Assembly (NCBI GenBank): GCA_937877595.1
Contig: CALFIY010000028.1
Location: 1-56,194 of the forward strand
DNA length: 56,194 bases
Reading direction: 5' to 3'
DNA from: an uncultured Prevotella sp.
GTDB taxonomy: Bacteria; Bacteroidota; Bacteroidia; Bacteroidales; Bacteroidaceae
Below the pieces are notes generated by a model. The model was given only the letters and a program-made list of their open reading frames with translations, was not told the origin of the DNA and searched no databases. Made by a program: the position numbers and the translations under genes. Of this stretch, positions 26,409 through 34,348 are shown in pieces. Position 1 is the stretch's first letter. Each line of letters opens with the position of its first letter.

Positions 26409-27865
26409 TTTGCCGGAATGTTCTTCAGGACATCGAGCAAGTGATCCCACACCATCTGCACGGTTGGTATATGCAGCCGCTCGTCGGGCGTGTGAACAAA
26501 TCGCAGTGTCGGGCCGAAACTAACCATGTCGAGTTGTGGATAGCGCTCCGAGAAGAGTCCACATTCCAGTCCTGCGTGTATTCCTCGCATCACCGGCTCA
26601 TGGCCAAACAGTCTGACGTACGACTCCTTCACTATGCGCTGCAGTTCGCTGCCCGAGCGCATCTTCCAAGCAGGATAGCCGTCGCTATGGGCCACTTCTG
26701 CTCCAGCGAGACGGAAGCAAGCCGCTACGGTGGCACACATATTGTCGAGATTAGACATCACATTGGAGCGCTGCGAAGCCACTATCCTTATCTCATTCTC
26801 TGCGGTGGCGATGCTTGCAATGTTGCTCGATGTTTCCACCATTCCACCGAGCGACGGGTCCTGGCATATGGCGTAGATGCCGTTGTCGACAGCCTGAACG
26901 GCCGTCACAAAACGTTCTGCCACGCAGGTTTCTATTACCTGCTGGCGCTCTGTGCTCTCCATGGTCCACACCATCTGAGTATCGGTAACGCAGAACTCTT
27001 CCTCCACTTCAGCGGCAAAGACATTCCAGTCGGCCTTGACATTCTCCTTGACACTGTTTGGCACGGCAATGACGAATGAGCCGTCGCGCGGTATGGCATT
27101 GTGCATTTTCCCGGAGTCGAAACTGGCAAGGCGTATGTTCTCATACTTCTGCATCTCGGCATATAGGAAGCGTGCCAGCAGTTTTATTGCATTTGCGCGC
27201 TGCTTGTTTATGTCGTCGCCGGAATGTCCGCCCACAAGGCCCTTCAGTTGACCGCGCACGAAGAAAGCATCGGCATCGGCTTCCTCACGTTTGAAGCGGA
27301 ACGTGGCACTGGTGGTGCGTCCGCCGGCACACGACACGAATATCTCGCCTTCGTCCTCGGAGTCGAGATTGATAAGATAGTCGCCTGTCATAAAGTCTGA
27401 CTTCATGCCCTCTGCTCCAGTCAGTCCGGTCTCTTCGTCGCGCGTGAAGACGCACTCTATCGGGCCGTGCGCCACGTTGTCAGAATCGAGCAGCGCCAAC
27501 TCTATTGCACATCCTATTCCGTCGTCGGCGCCGAGCGTTGTGCCTTTTGCCTTCAGCCATTCGCCGTCGATATAAGTCTGAATAGCGTCTTTGTCGAAGT
27601 CAAATTCCACATCGACGAGTTTGTCGCACACCATGTCCATATGGCTCTGCAGCACTACGGTCTTCCTGTCTTCCATGCCTGGTGTGGCTGCCTTGCGTAT
27701 TATAACGTTGCCTGTCTCGTCGACAGAGGTGGGAAGTCCGTGGGCCTCACCCCACGTGCGCAGGTAGTCTATCATCTTCTCCTCCCGTTTCGACGGGCGT
27801 GGTATCTGGTTGATCTTGGCGAACTGCTCGAAGACAACGGCAGGTTTCAATTCAATGTTGCTCAT
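26405..27865 (-). CDS. pepD: Aminoacyl-histidine dipeptidase, M20 family
   Basis: A 486-residue cytoplasmic dipeptidase. Zinc-site motifs typical of M20 enzymes are visible: QSHMDMVCDK, GTTLGADDGIG, the TRDEETGLTGAEGM segment and NLDSEDEGE. The length and motif set match PepD of enterobacteria and Bacteroidales. It hydrolyses Xaa-His and other dipeptides, fitting an organism that lives on peptides. It leads a three-gene minus-strand run. Confidence 0.93.
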   Translation of the reverse strand: MSNIELKPAVVFEQFAKINQIPRPSKREEKMIDYLRTWGEAHGLPTSVDETGNVIIRKAATPGMEDRKTVVLQSHMDMVCDKLVDVEFDFDKDAIQTYIDGEWLKAKGTTLGADDGIGCAIELALLDSDNVAHGPIECVFTRDEETGLTGAEGMKSDFMTGDYLINLDSEDEGEIFVSCAGGRTTSATFRFKREEADADAFFVRGQLKGLVGGHSGDDINKQRANAIKLLARFLYAEMQKYENIRLASFDSGKMHNAIPRDGSFVIAVPNSVKENVKADWNVFAAEVEEEFCVTDTQMVWTMESTERQQVIETCVAERFVTAVQAVDNGIYAICQDPSLGGMVETSSNIASIATAENEIRIVASQRSNVMSNLDNMCATVAACFRLAGAEVAHSDGYPAWKMRSGSELQRIVKESYVRLFGHEPVMRGIHAGLECGLFSERYPQLDMVSFGPTLRFVHTPDERLHIPTVQMVWDHLLDVLKNIPAK

Positions 27866-27917
27866 TATTTTTTTGATTTTTAATGTTTAATTCTGAATTT
27901 TTAATGTATAATTCTGA

Positions 27918-27945
27918 TTGATATAATCTTTAATTCGTACTTTTG
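27918..27945 (+). promoter_or_regulatory. Promoter for small membrane protein-ompH cluster
   Basis: TTG at 27918-27920 and TACTTTTG at 27938-27945, with 17 nt between, give a good Bacteroidetes promoter. The predicted start of transcription is about 15 nt before the start codon. Confidence 0.65.
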
Positions 27946-27966
27946 CAGCCGCAAAATTAAGCAAAA

Positions 27967-28170
27967 ATGGTCGAAACTCTACTACTCAGCGCGTTAATAA
28001 TTGCAATCGCGATGGCTTTTTTCTGCGTAAAGTTGATTTTTCGCAAGAACGGAAGTTTCCCGTCGCAGCATATTCACGACAGCGAGGCTATGCGCCAGCG
28101 AGGCATACACTGCGTGATAGACCAGGACAGGGAGATGAGGGAGAGCAGGCCATTGACCATTGAACATTGA
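27967..28170 (+). CDS. Small membrane protein with FPSQHI motif
   Basis: A 67-residue protein with one N-terminal membrane helix (about residues 4-25). A short cytoplasmic or periplasmic tail carries FPSQHI, AMRQRGIHCV and QDRE. I recall this tail pattern as conserved in small Bacteroidetes proteins of unknown function. The last six residues (PLTIEH) and the stop codon are encoded by the ATTGACCATTGA repeat, so the original C terminus may have been different. It has its own promoter and precedes an ompH-like gene. Confidence 0.7.
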   Translation: MVETLLLSALIIAIAMAFFCVKLIFRKNGSFPSQHIHDSEAMRQRGIHCVIDQDREMRESRPLTIEH

Positions 28171-28192
28171 TCATTGAACATTAAATAAAAAC
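28150..28192 (+). repeat. ATTGACCATTGA-type repeat at gene end
   Basis: CCATTGACCATTGAACATTGA followed by TCATTGAACATTAAATAAA. It encodes the C-terminal residues and stop of the small membrane protein upstream and fills the gap to the ompH-like gene. Confidence 0.75.
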
Positions 28193-28206
28193 AACGATAA
28201 AGACAA

Positions 28207-28818
28207 ATGAAAAAGTTCTTTTTGATGGCAGCAGCCATCGCAGCACTCGCATCGTGCAACAATGCAGGTCCAAAGATGGACGACATGCCACTTGCCAACG
28301 ACTCTACCAGCACCGGCTCACTTAAGATAGCCTTTGTAGAAGTAGACTCGCTGATGACCCAGTTTGAATTCTGCAAGGAGTATTCGCTGATACTCGAGAA
28401 GAAGAGCACCAACGCCCGCAACACTCTCAACCAGAAGGGTCAGGCACTGCAGAATGCCATGGTCAACTTCCAGCAGAAACTCAACAACAACGGTTTCACC
28501 AGCCGCGAGCAGGCAGAGAGCCAGCAGGCTGCCATACAGCGCCAGCAGCAGAGCCTGCAGGAACTGCAAGCACGCCTCGAGAATGAACTTGCCAACGAGA
28601 CAGCCACCTTCAACAAGGCTCTGAGCGACAGTCTGCAGCACTTCTTGACAGCCTACAACCGCGACAAGCGCTACGACTTCATCCTCACCAAGCAGGGCGA
28701 CAACATTCTCTATGCCGCCAAGCGCTACGACATCACGCAGGATGTCATCAACGGACTCAACAAGCGCTACAAGTCGACACTGAAGAAGGACGAAAAGAAG
28801 TCTGACGAAAAGAAATAA
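28207..28818 (+). CDS. OmpH/Skp-like periplasmic lipoprotein
   Basis: A 203-residue protein with a lipoprotein signal (LASC, Cys17). A beta-strand near KIAFVEVDSLM is followed by a long coiled-coil rich in Gln (about residues 65-150) and a C-terminal strand (YDFILTKQGDNILYA). This is the OmpH/Skp architecture. Skp trimers hold unfolded outer-membrane proteins in a coiled-coil cavity. Lipidation of this family member is predicted from sequence only. It ends with a Lys/Glu-rich tail. A DEAD-box helicase starts 11 nt later. Confidence 0.85.
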   Translation: MKKFFLMAAAIAALASCNNAGPKMDDMPLANDSTSTGSLKIAFVEVDSLMTQFEFCKEYSLILEKKSTNARNTLNQKGQALQNAMVNFQQKLNNNGFTSREQAESQQAAIQRQQQSLQELQARLENELANETATFNKALSDSLQHFLTAYNRDKRYDFILTKQGDNILYAAKRYDITQDVINGLNKRYKSTLKKDEKKSDEKK

Positions 28819-28829
28819 AGGCAGAGCAC

Positions 28830-30143
28830 GTGGATATTTCACAAGCCCTGACCCGACTGCACATCACTGCCCTTAGCGATATGCAGCAGCACGCCGCCGA
28901 AGCCATTACGCGCTCCGACGGTGATGTTGTTATATTGTCGCCCACCGGCTCGGGCAAGACGATAGCCTATCTGCTTCCCCTTTGTCAGAAGATAGACGCA
29001 ACGTCGGATGCCATCCAGGCCATCGTGGTAGTGCCCAGCCGCGAACTGGCACTGCAGACACATCAGGTACTGCAGCAGATGGCATGCGGAGTGCGCTCAA
29101 TGAGTTGCTACGGCGGGCGCCCAGCCATGGACGAGCACCGACAAATAAGAAGCGTACAGCCACACATCGTCGTGGGCACGCCCGGACGACTTAACGACCA
29201 CATCGGCAAGGGCAACATTGACATCCGTGCCGTTTGCTATCTCGCCATCGACGAGTACGACAAGTGCCTTGAGATGGGGTTCCAGCCTGAAATGCAGCGC
29301 CTCGTGGCCAGCCTCACGGCATGCCGGCAGCACATACTGCTCTCAGCAACGCCGGCAGCCACCGAAGGTCTCCGTCTGCTGGGCTTCTCGTCCCACGCCA
29401 CGACCATCGACGAGTGTTCGCCGGTCAGGCTCTCCCTGTATGCCGTGACAAGTTCTCAGCGCGACAAACTCGAAGCCCTGCACCATCTGCTCCTTTCCCA
29501 TGGCGACGAGAGCAGCATCGTATTCCTCAACCATCGCGACGCTGTGGAGCGCGTCAGCGAGTATCTGCGCCAGAAGGGTTTCACCGTGAGCAATCTGCAT
29601 GGAGGCATGGAGCAGCGCCAGCGCGAGGACATGCTCTACCAATTCTCCAACGGCTCCGCCAACATTCTCGTAGCCACCGACCTCGCATCGCGCGGACTTG
29701 ACATCCCCGAGATAAACAACGTCATCCACTATCACCTGCCAGAGACAGCCGACAACTACACCCACCGCGTGGGCCGCACGGCTCGCTGGGACGCCACAGG
29801 CAGCGTCTATTTCATTCTTGGCCCCGACGAAGACATTCCGCAGTATGTCGAGGACAGCGTTGAGCCACTTGAGTTGACTTCCACCGACCGCCTCTCCCCT
29901 CCCCTGCCGCGCATGGCCACCGTATACATCGGCAAGGGGCGCCGCGACCGCATCTCGCGAGGCGACATCGTTGGCTTCCTCTGCAAAACGGCAGGACTGA
30001 AAGGCTCCGACATAGGCCGCATCGACGTCAGGGAACGCTACTCCTACGTTGCTGTCAGCCGCCCACTGCTGCCGCAGGTACTGCGCCTCGCACAGGGTCA
30101 GAAAATCAAGGGCATCAAGACCGTGGTCGAGCCTCTGAGATAA
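28830..30143 (+). CDS. DEAD-box RNA helicase, DbpA-like
   Basis: A 437-residue helicase with a GTG start at 28830, chosen because it gives the Q motif near the N terminus (LHITALSDMQQ). Helicase motifs follow: SPTGSGKT, PSRELALQ, GTPGRL, DEYD in place of DEAD (motif II), SATP, then FLNHRD, ATDLASRGLDIPE and HRVGRTAR. The C-terminal domain (about residues 365-437) resembles the DbpA RNA-binding domain (GKGRRDRISRGDIVGFL), which in E. coli binds 23S rRNA. This suggests a role in large-subunit assembly. Confidence 0.87.
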   Translation: MDISQALTRLHITALSDMQQHAAEAITRSDGDVVILSPTGSGKTIAYLLPLCQKIDATSDAIQAIVVVPSRELALQTHQVLQQMACGVRSMSCYGGRPAMDEHRQIRSVQPHIVVGTPGRLNDHIGKGNIDIRAVCYLAIDEYDKCLEMGFQPEMQRLVASLTACRQHILLSATPAATEGLRLLGFSSHATTIDECSPVRLSLYAVTSSQRDKLEALHHLLLSHGDESSIVFLNHRDAVERVSEYLRQKGFTVSNLHGGMEQRQREDMLYQFSNGSANILVATDLASRGLDIPEINNVIHYHLPETADNYTHRVGRTARWDATGSVYFILGPDEDIPQYVEDSVEPLELTSTDRLSPPLPRMATVYIGKGRRDRISRGDIVGFLCKTAGLKGSDIGRIDVRERYSYVAVSRPLLPQVLRLAQGQKIKGIKTVVEPLR

Positions 30144-30144
30144 C

Positions 30145-30184
30145 ATTACAAGGGTACAAAAAAGGCAAACGCACTTGTAATTTT
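30145..30184 (+). terminator. Terminator after helicase
   Basis: The arms ATTACAAG (30145-30152) and CTTGTAAT (30174-30181) pair with a 21-nt loop and are followed by a T run. It lies directly after the helicase stop and just before the 21-bp repeat array. Confidence 0.65.
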
Positions 30185-30192
30185 TCCAACTG

Positions 30193-30282
30193 CTGTTCTG
30201 ACGAAAATAAAAACAGCGCTGGCAAAAATTAAAACAGTGTTTACGAAAATTAAAACAGCGCTGGCAAAAATTAAAACAGCAG
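30193..30282. repeat. 21-bp tandem repeat, site 2
   Basis: Four strict 21-bp steps, with CAG at 30214, 30235, 30256 and 30277 and a degenerate unit before them. Units one and three are identical to the site-1 unit (ACAGCGCTGGCAAAAATTAAA); unit two has diverged to ACAGTGTTTACGAAAATTAAA. It lies between the helicase terminator and the serC promoter. No spacers of variable sequence are present. Confidence 0.88.
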
Positions 30283-30352
30283 AAGTTTTCACAGGCACGC
30301 ATCTGCCACGAAACAGGGGCAAGAGAGAAAAAACTTAATTATTGCTTAAATA

Positions 30353-30384
30353 TTTGGCAGAGTGAAATAAAAAACATAATTTCG
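30353..30384 (+). promoter_or_regulatory. Promoter for serC
   Basis: TTTG at 30353-30356 and TAATTTCG at 30377-30384 with 20 nt between them. The serC start follows 58 nt after the -7 box. Confidence 0.6.
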
Positions 30385-30442
30385 CAGCGCTTTATACAGA
30401 CAAGACGAAAAGATTAACATTACAACATACAAACAGAAAAAA

Positions 30443-31510
30443 ATGAAGAAGTACAACTTTAACGCAGGGCCTTCGATGCTTCCACGCGAAGTGATAGAGA
30501 AGACCGCACAACAGTGTTTAGACTTCAATGGCTCAGGTCTCTCCCTGATGGAGATCAGCCATCGTGCAAAAGACTTCCAGCCCGTGGTAGACGAAGCAGT
30601 GGCGCTGGTAAAAGAACTGCTCGCAGTGCCAGAGGGATACTCGGTGATCTTCCTCGGAGGCGGCGCCTCACTGGAGTTCTGCATGATTCCCTACAACTTC
30701 CTCGTGAAGAAGGCAGCCTATCTGAACACTGGCGTATGGGCAAAGAAAGCCATGAAGGAAGCCAAACTCTTCGGCGAAGTAGTAGAGGTGGCCTCGAGCG
30801 CTGATGCCAACTACACTTTCATTCCCAAGGACTGGACCGTACCTGCCGATGTTGACTATCTGCACATTACTACAAACAACACCATCTACGGCACAGAGAT
30901 TCGCAAAGACCTTGACGTGAACGTACCCCTTATTGCCGACATGTCGAGCGACATCTTCTCGCGCCCTGTAGACGTGAAGAAATACGATGCCATCTATGCC
31001 GGTGCACAGAAAAACCTCGCCATGGCAGGCGTTACAATAATCATCGTGAAAGACGATGCTCTGGGACGCGCTCCACGCGAAATACCCACCATGCTCGACT
31101 ATCGCACACATGTCGACAAGGGCTCGATGTTCAACACTCCTCCCGTGGTGCCCATCTACTCAGCACTGGAGACTCTGCGCTGGATTAAGCGCAATGGCGG
31201 CGTAGAGGCTATGGACAAGTTGGCTCAGCAGCGTGCCGAGATAGTCTACGGCGAGATCGACCGCAACAAGTTGTTCCGCGGCACAGCCAACGTAGAGGAT
31301 CGCTCAGTGATGAATCTCTGCTTCGTAATGGCTGATGAATACAAGGAACTGGAGAAGGACTTCCTCGACTTTGCAACGCAGAAAGGCATGGTCGGTGTCA
31401 AGGGCCACCGCTCGGTTGGCGGCTTCCGCGCTTCCTGCTACAACGCTCAGACCATCGAAGGTTGCCAGGCTCTCGTCGCATGCATGAAAGAATTTGAGGC
31501 TAATCATTAA
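30443..31510 (+). CDS. serC: Phosphoserine aminotransferase
   Basis: A 355-residue class V aminotransferase that turns 3-phosphohydroxypyruvate and glutamate into phosphoserine. The start FNAGPSMLP matches the family N terminus. The PLP-binding Lys190 lies in GAQKNLAMAG, and the C terminus carries GHRSVGGFRASCYNA. It acts in serine synthesis with serA, which lies 456 nt downstream. The pair is split by a broken four-helix-bundle gene. The stop codon abuts an ATTGACCATTGA repeat. Confidence 0.96.
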   Translation: MKKYNFNAGPSMLPREVIEKTAQQCLDFNGSGLSLMEISHRAKDFQPVVDEAVALVKELLAVPEGYSVIFLGGGASLEFCMIPYNFLVKKAAYLNTGVWAKKAMKEAKLFGEVVEVASSADANYTFIPKDWTVPADVDYLHITTNNTIYGTEIRKDLDVNVPLIADMSSDIFSRPVDVKKYDAIYAGAQKNLAMAGVTIIIVKDDALGRAPREIPTMLDYRTHVDKGSMFNTPPVVPIYSALETLRWIKRNGGVEAMDKLAQQRAEIVYGEIDRNKLFRGTANVEDRSVMNLCFVMADEYKELEKDFLDFATQKGMVGVKGHRSVGGFRASCYNAQTIEGCQALVACMKEFEANH

Positions 31511-31546
31511 ACATTGACCATTGACTATTGACCATTGACCATTTAT
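31507..31546 (+). repeat. ATTGACCATTGA-type repeat after serC
   Basis: TTAAACATTGACCATTGAC and CATTGACCATTTATG. It joins the serC stop codon to the start codon of the broken four-helix-bundle gene. An inverted relative lies at 31906-31962. Confidence 0.75.
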
Positions 31547-31962
31547 GAAGACGGATAATCAAGTCTTGACAGACAGCAAGGCTTTTGCACTAAGAATTAT
31601 CCGTCTTTATAAATACTGAAAGAAGACAAACAGGTTTCTATCCTGTCAAAACAAGTTCTTCGAAGCGGCACCAGCATTGGAGCCAATATCCGGGAGAGTG
31701 TCAATGCTCAAAGCCGAATGGATTTTATTAACAAACTAAATATTGCTCTAAAGGAGGCAAATGAAACAGAATATTGGCTGGAGTTGCTACACGAGTCAGA
31801 TATCAATATGACAAGGAGTTTGAACCTATATATAATGATTGCGGAAAAATTGCAGCAACCCCGACAAAAATAATCAAAACCGTCAAAAAGGCAGCAGAGA
31901 AAAATGGTCCGCTCGGCTTTGCCGCTTTGACCTTGGTCAAAGAATATTCAATGTTCAATTAA
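31545..31962 (+). pseudogene. Broken four-helix-bundle (S23-type) protein gene
   Basis: Translation from ATG 31545 gives a family-like N terminus (SKAFALRIIRLYKY), then TGA at 31617. Restoring one base there continues as DKQVSILSKQVLRSGTSIGA and a helical stretch to YWLELLHESD near 31800. A second single-base loss then shifts the frame, which goes on as YDKEFEPIYNDCGKI and PTKIIKTVKK. Those pieces in order match stand-alone four-helix-bundle proteins related to 23S rRNA intervening-sequence proteins. The final 18 or so codons run into a repeat in reverse orientation. Two frameshifts make a functional product unlikely unless they are sequencing errors. Confidence 0.82.
31906..31962 (-). repeat. 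Modular intergenic repeat, inverted copy
   Basis: Read on the minus strand this carries TTGAACATTGAATATTC, then CTTTGACCAAGGTCAAAG, CGGCAAAGCCG and AGCGG. These match, in reverse, the copies at 42.8 and 44.2 kb. The TTTGACC/GGTCAAA and CGGC/GCCG arms can form two small hairpins. Confidence 0.78.
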
Positions 31963-31966
31963 TAAA

Positions 31967-32884
31967 ATGAAAGTATTAGTAGCAACAGAGAAGCCCTTTG
32001 CAGCAGCAGCCGTGGAGGGCATCAGAAAAGAAGTAGAGGCAGCAGGCAACGAACTGGCACTGCTGGAGAAATACACCGAGAAGGCACAACTGCTCGATGC
32101 CGTGAAAGACGCCGACGCACTCATCATCCGTTCTGACAAGGTGGACGCAGAAGTGCTCGATGCCGCCGCACAACTGAAGATTGTGGTACGCGCAGGCGCC
32201 GGCTACGACAATATCGACCTCGCCGCCGCTACAGCACACAAGGTGGTGGCCGAGAACACGCCTGGACAGAACGCCAACGCTGTGGCCGAACTGGTATTCG
32301 GACTGCTGGTGATGGCAGTGCGCAACTTCTACAACGGCAAGAGCGGCACGGAACTCCTGGGCAAGAAACTCGGTATCCTGGCCTTTGGCAACGTAGGACG
32401 CAACGTGGCACGCATAGCCAAGGGCTTCGGCATGGAAGTGATGGCCTACGACGCCTTCTGCCCTGCAGAGGTGATAGAAAAGGCAGGTGTGAAGGCTGTG
32501 GCCAATCAGGATGCTCTGTTCGAGCAGTGCGACGTCGTTTCGCTCCACATCCCAGCAACCGCTGAGACCAAGCAGAGCATCAACTACGCACTGGTAGGCA
32601 AAATGAAGAAAGGCGGCATTCTGGTCAACACAGCACGCAAGGAAGTAATCGACGAACCAGGACTTATCAAACTCATGCAAGAGCGCGAAGACCTGAAGTT
32701 CGTTACCGACATCCTGCCCGACCAAAACGAAGACTTCAAGCAGTTTGAAGGCCGCTATTTCTCCACACCAAAGAAGATGGGAGCACAGACTGCCGAAGCA
32801 AACATCAACGCAGGAATTGCCGCAGCACGCCAGATAAACGCCTTCTTCAAGGACGGCGACACGCGCTTCCAGGTGAATAAATAA
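31967..32884 (+). CDS. serA: D-3-phosphoglycerate dehydrogenase, short form
   Basis: A 305-residue D-2-hydroxyacid dehydrogenase that oxidises 3-phosphoglycerate in the first step of serine synthesis. The NAD-binding motif is seen as LAFGNVGRNVA and the NTARKEVIDE segment follows. No C-terminal ACT or ASB domain is present, so it is the short form without serine-binding regulation. The usual catalytic His of the TPHxG motif is Lys269 here (STPKKMGAQTAEA). This matches the His-to-Lys type described in Entamoeba and Bacteroides enzymes (type IIIK). It has only a 4-nt gap from the broken gene upstream. Confidence 0.93.
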   Translation: MKVLVATEKPFAAAAVEGIRKEVEAAGNELALLEKYTEKAQLLDAVKDADALIIRSDKVDAEVLDAAAQLKIVVRAGAGYDNIDLAAATAHKVVAENTPGQNANAVAELVFGLLVMAVRNFYNGKSGTELLGKKLGILAFGNVGRNVARIAKGFGMEVMAYDAFCPAEVIEKAGVKAVANQDALFEQCDVVSLHIPATAETKQSINYALVGKMKKGGILVNTARKEVIDEPGLIKLMQEREDLKFVTDILPDQNEDFKQFEGRYFSTPKKMGAQTAEANINAGIAAARQINAFFKDGDTRFQVNK

Positions 32885-32911
32885 TAACAGTCTTCACAGA
32901 CAGAAATAAGG

Positions 32912-32947
32912 CAAGAGCCTCCGCTGCAATGGCAACGGGGGCTCTTG
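32912..32947 (+). terminator. Terminator after serA
   Basis: CAAGAGCC pairs with GGCTCTTG, with CCG/CGG inside the stem and a loop of about 12 nt. A T-rich stretch follows. It is 28 nt after the serA stop. Confidence 0.75.
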
Positions 32948-32993
32948 ATTTATGTTAAATAATTGACAATCAATGTTATCTTTTGTAATAATA

Positions 32994-33025
32994 TTTGCAT
33001 ACATAAACAAATAACCGTACCTTTG
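32994..33025 (+). promoter_or_regulatory. Promoter for lytic transglycosylase-like gene
   Basis: TTTG at 32994-32997 and TACCTTTG at 33018-33025 with 20 nt between them; both elements match consensus exactly. The coding start is 67 nt downstream. Confidence 0.72.
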
Positions 33026-33092
33026 TGCGCGATAACAATAGCGTGGCGACCGAATGTCTTGTGATGAGACGGCCTCGCTTAAAAGATTGTTT

Positions 33093-33524
33093 ATGACAAA
33101 GGTTATTAAGATTGTAGTGGTCACTATGACCATGCTGATGGCTGTTCCTGCCATAGCCACGGCTAAAGGGAACGCCAACGTGGACTCATTCGACTGGACA
33201 CCCGTTATCAATGCGATAATACACGTGGAAAGTCGGGGCAACGCAAAAGCCGTAAGCGGCAAGTCGTGCGGCATAATGCAAATCACCCCCATCTGTGTAA
33301 AAGAGTGCAACCGCATTCTGCAGGTGCGAAAGAGCCAGAAGCGCTACACCATGGACGACCGTTTCGACGCAGAGAAGTCGAAGGAGATGTTCCTCCTCAT
33401 GCAGTCGTTCTACAACAAGGCGAACGACGTGGAGCATGCCATCCGCTCATGGAATGGCGGACAGAAATACTCTCGCCGAGCCACTCAGGGATACTATGAG
33501 AAGGTGATGCGCCAGATGAAATGA
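33093..33524 (+). CDS. Small lytic transglycosylase-like protein
   Basis: A 143-residue protein with a signal peptide (about residues 1-26). A goose-lysozyme/SLT-like core has the probable catalytic Glu in IIHVESRGN, followed by SGKSCGIMQI, which matches the SLT motif ES-x-GxMQ. It ends with AIRSWNGGQKYSRRA, typical of the C-terminal half of that fold. Peptidoglycan cleavage in the periplasm is likely. An earlier in-frame ATG at 33054 would add 13 residues before the signal peptide, so I prefer 33093. It is monocistronic, with a promoter and terminator of its own. Confidence 0.83.
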   Translation: MTKVIKIVVVTMTMLMAVPAIATAKGNANVDSFDWTPVINAIIHVESRGNAKAVSGKSCGIMQITPICVKECNRILQVRKSQKRYTMDDRFDAEKSKEMFLLMQSFYNKANDVEHAIRSWNGGQKYSRRATQGYYEKVMRQMK

Positions 33525-33579
33525 GAAAAAACTCGTCAGAAATGCCAGGCACGACCCGGCCACGCTGACCCTCTTTCTG

Positions 33580-33630
33580 AAGCCCGACCGACAGAAATAC
33601 AGCAAACTCTGTCAGTCGGGCTTAATTTTT
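33580..33630 (+). terminator. Terminator after lytic transglycosylase-like gene
   Basis: AAGCCCGAC pairs with GTCGGGCTT, with an inner ACAGA/TCTGT stem, followed by AATTTTT. It lies 55 nt after the stop codon. Confidence 0.85.
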
Positions 33631-33683
33631 CAGCATTGTTACAAAAAAAACTTAAAAAAGTATCAGCAATGTCGTTTTGGTAT

Positions 33684-33691
33684 TATCTTTG
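33684..33691 (+). promoter_or_regulatory. Promoter -7 box for lemA operon
   Basis: TATCTTTG is an exact -7 box, 69 nt before the lemA start. No clear -33 TTTG is seen at the right distance. Confidence 0.55.
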
Positions 33692-33760
33692 TAAATAGTA
33701 ATAATAAAATGTGAGAACAACAGTAAATAATTATTTGTCAAACCAAAACACTTATCTATT

Positions 33761-34321
33761 ATGACATTGATTTGCATTATTATCGCAGTAGTGATTCTCG
33801 TGTTGTTATGCATAGGCGGCTACAACAGCCTTGTCAGAGCACGCAACAATCGTGAGAACGCTTTTGCCAACATCGACGTACAACTGAAGCAGCGCCACGA
33901 CCTCATACCGCAACTCGTGGCTACGGTAAAGGGGTATGCCGCCCATGAGAAGGAACTGCTGACACGCGTCACCGAAGCACGCACTGCCGCCATGGGAGCG
34001 CAGAGCATCAACGACAAGATAGACGCAGAAAACAAGTTGAGTTCGGCACTCTCAGGACTGCGCGTTTCGCTTGAGGCCTATCCCGATCTGAAAGCGAACC
34101 AGAACTTCCTGCAGTTGCAAAATGAGATATCAGACATCGAGAATAAGTTGGCAGCCTCGCGCCGCTACTTCAACAGCGCTACACGCGAACTGAACAACGC
34201 CGTACAGTCGTTCCCGTCAAATATCATTGCCGGCATCTTCGGCTTCAAGACAGAGCCCATGTTTGAAGTGCCTAAGGAGGAGCGCGCCGCTTTGGACAAG
34301 GCACCAGAGATAAAATTCTAA
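33761..34321 (+). CDS. lemA: LemA-family protein
   Basis: A 186-residue protein with one N-terminal membrane helix (about residues 2-22). The helical LemA domain follows, with the family motif IDVQLKQRHDLIPQLV and an NLFNFF-like region represented by SRRYFNSATRELNNAVQ. The C terminus has a short tail with FKTEPMFE. It is followed 27 nt later by an M48 metalloprotease, a pairing seen widely and thought to act in membrane-protein quality control. Biochemical role unknown. Confidence 0.92.
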   Translation: MTLICIIIAVVILVLLCIGGYNSLVRARNNRENAFANIDVQLKQRHDLIPQLVATVKGYAAHEKELLTRVTEARTAAMGAQSINDKIDAENKLSSALSGLRVSLEAYPDLKANQNFLQLQNEISDIENKLAASRRYFNSATRELNNAVQSFPSNIIAGIFGFKTEPMFEVPKEERAALDKAPEIKF

Positions 34322-34348
34322 AGAAAAACCACTTTCGCAACAGACCAA

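Noticed and set aside
30193..30282. A CRISPR array
   Set aside because: The units are head-to-tail with no variable spacers, the period is only 21 bp, and there are no cas genes in the window.
29343..30302. A 319-codon minus-strand frame opposite the DEAD-box helicase
   Set aside because: It is antisense to a gene with all helicase motifs, it has no recognisable domain, and its N-terminal Cys/Phe repeat is just translation of the 21-bp repeat.
31976..32725. A 249-codon minus-strand frame opposite serA
   Set aside because: Cys/His-rich translation with no family resemblance; serA on the plus strand is certain.
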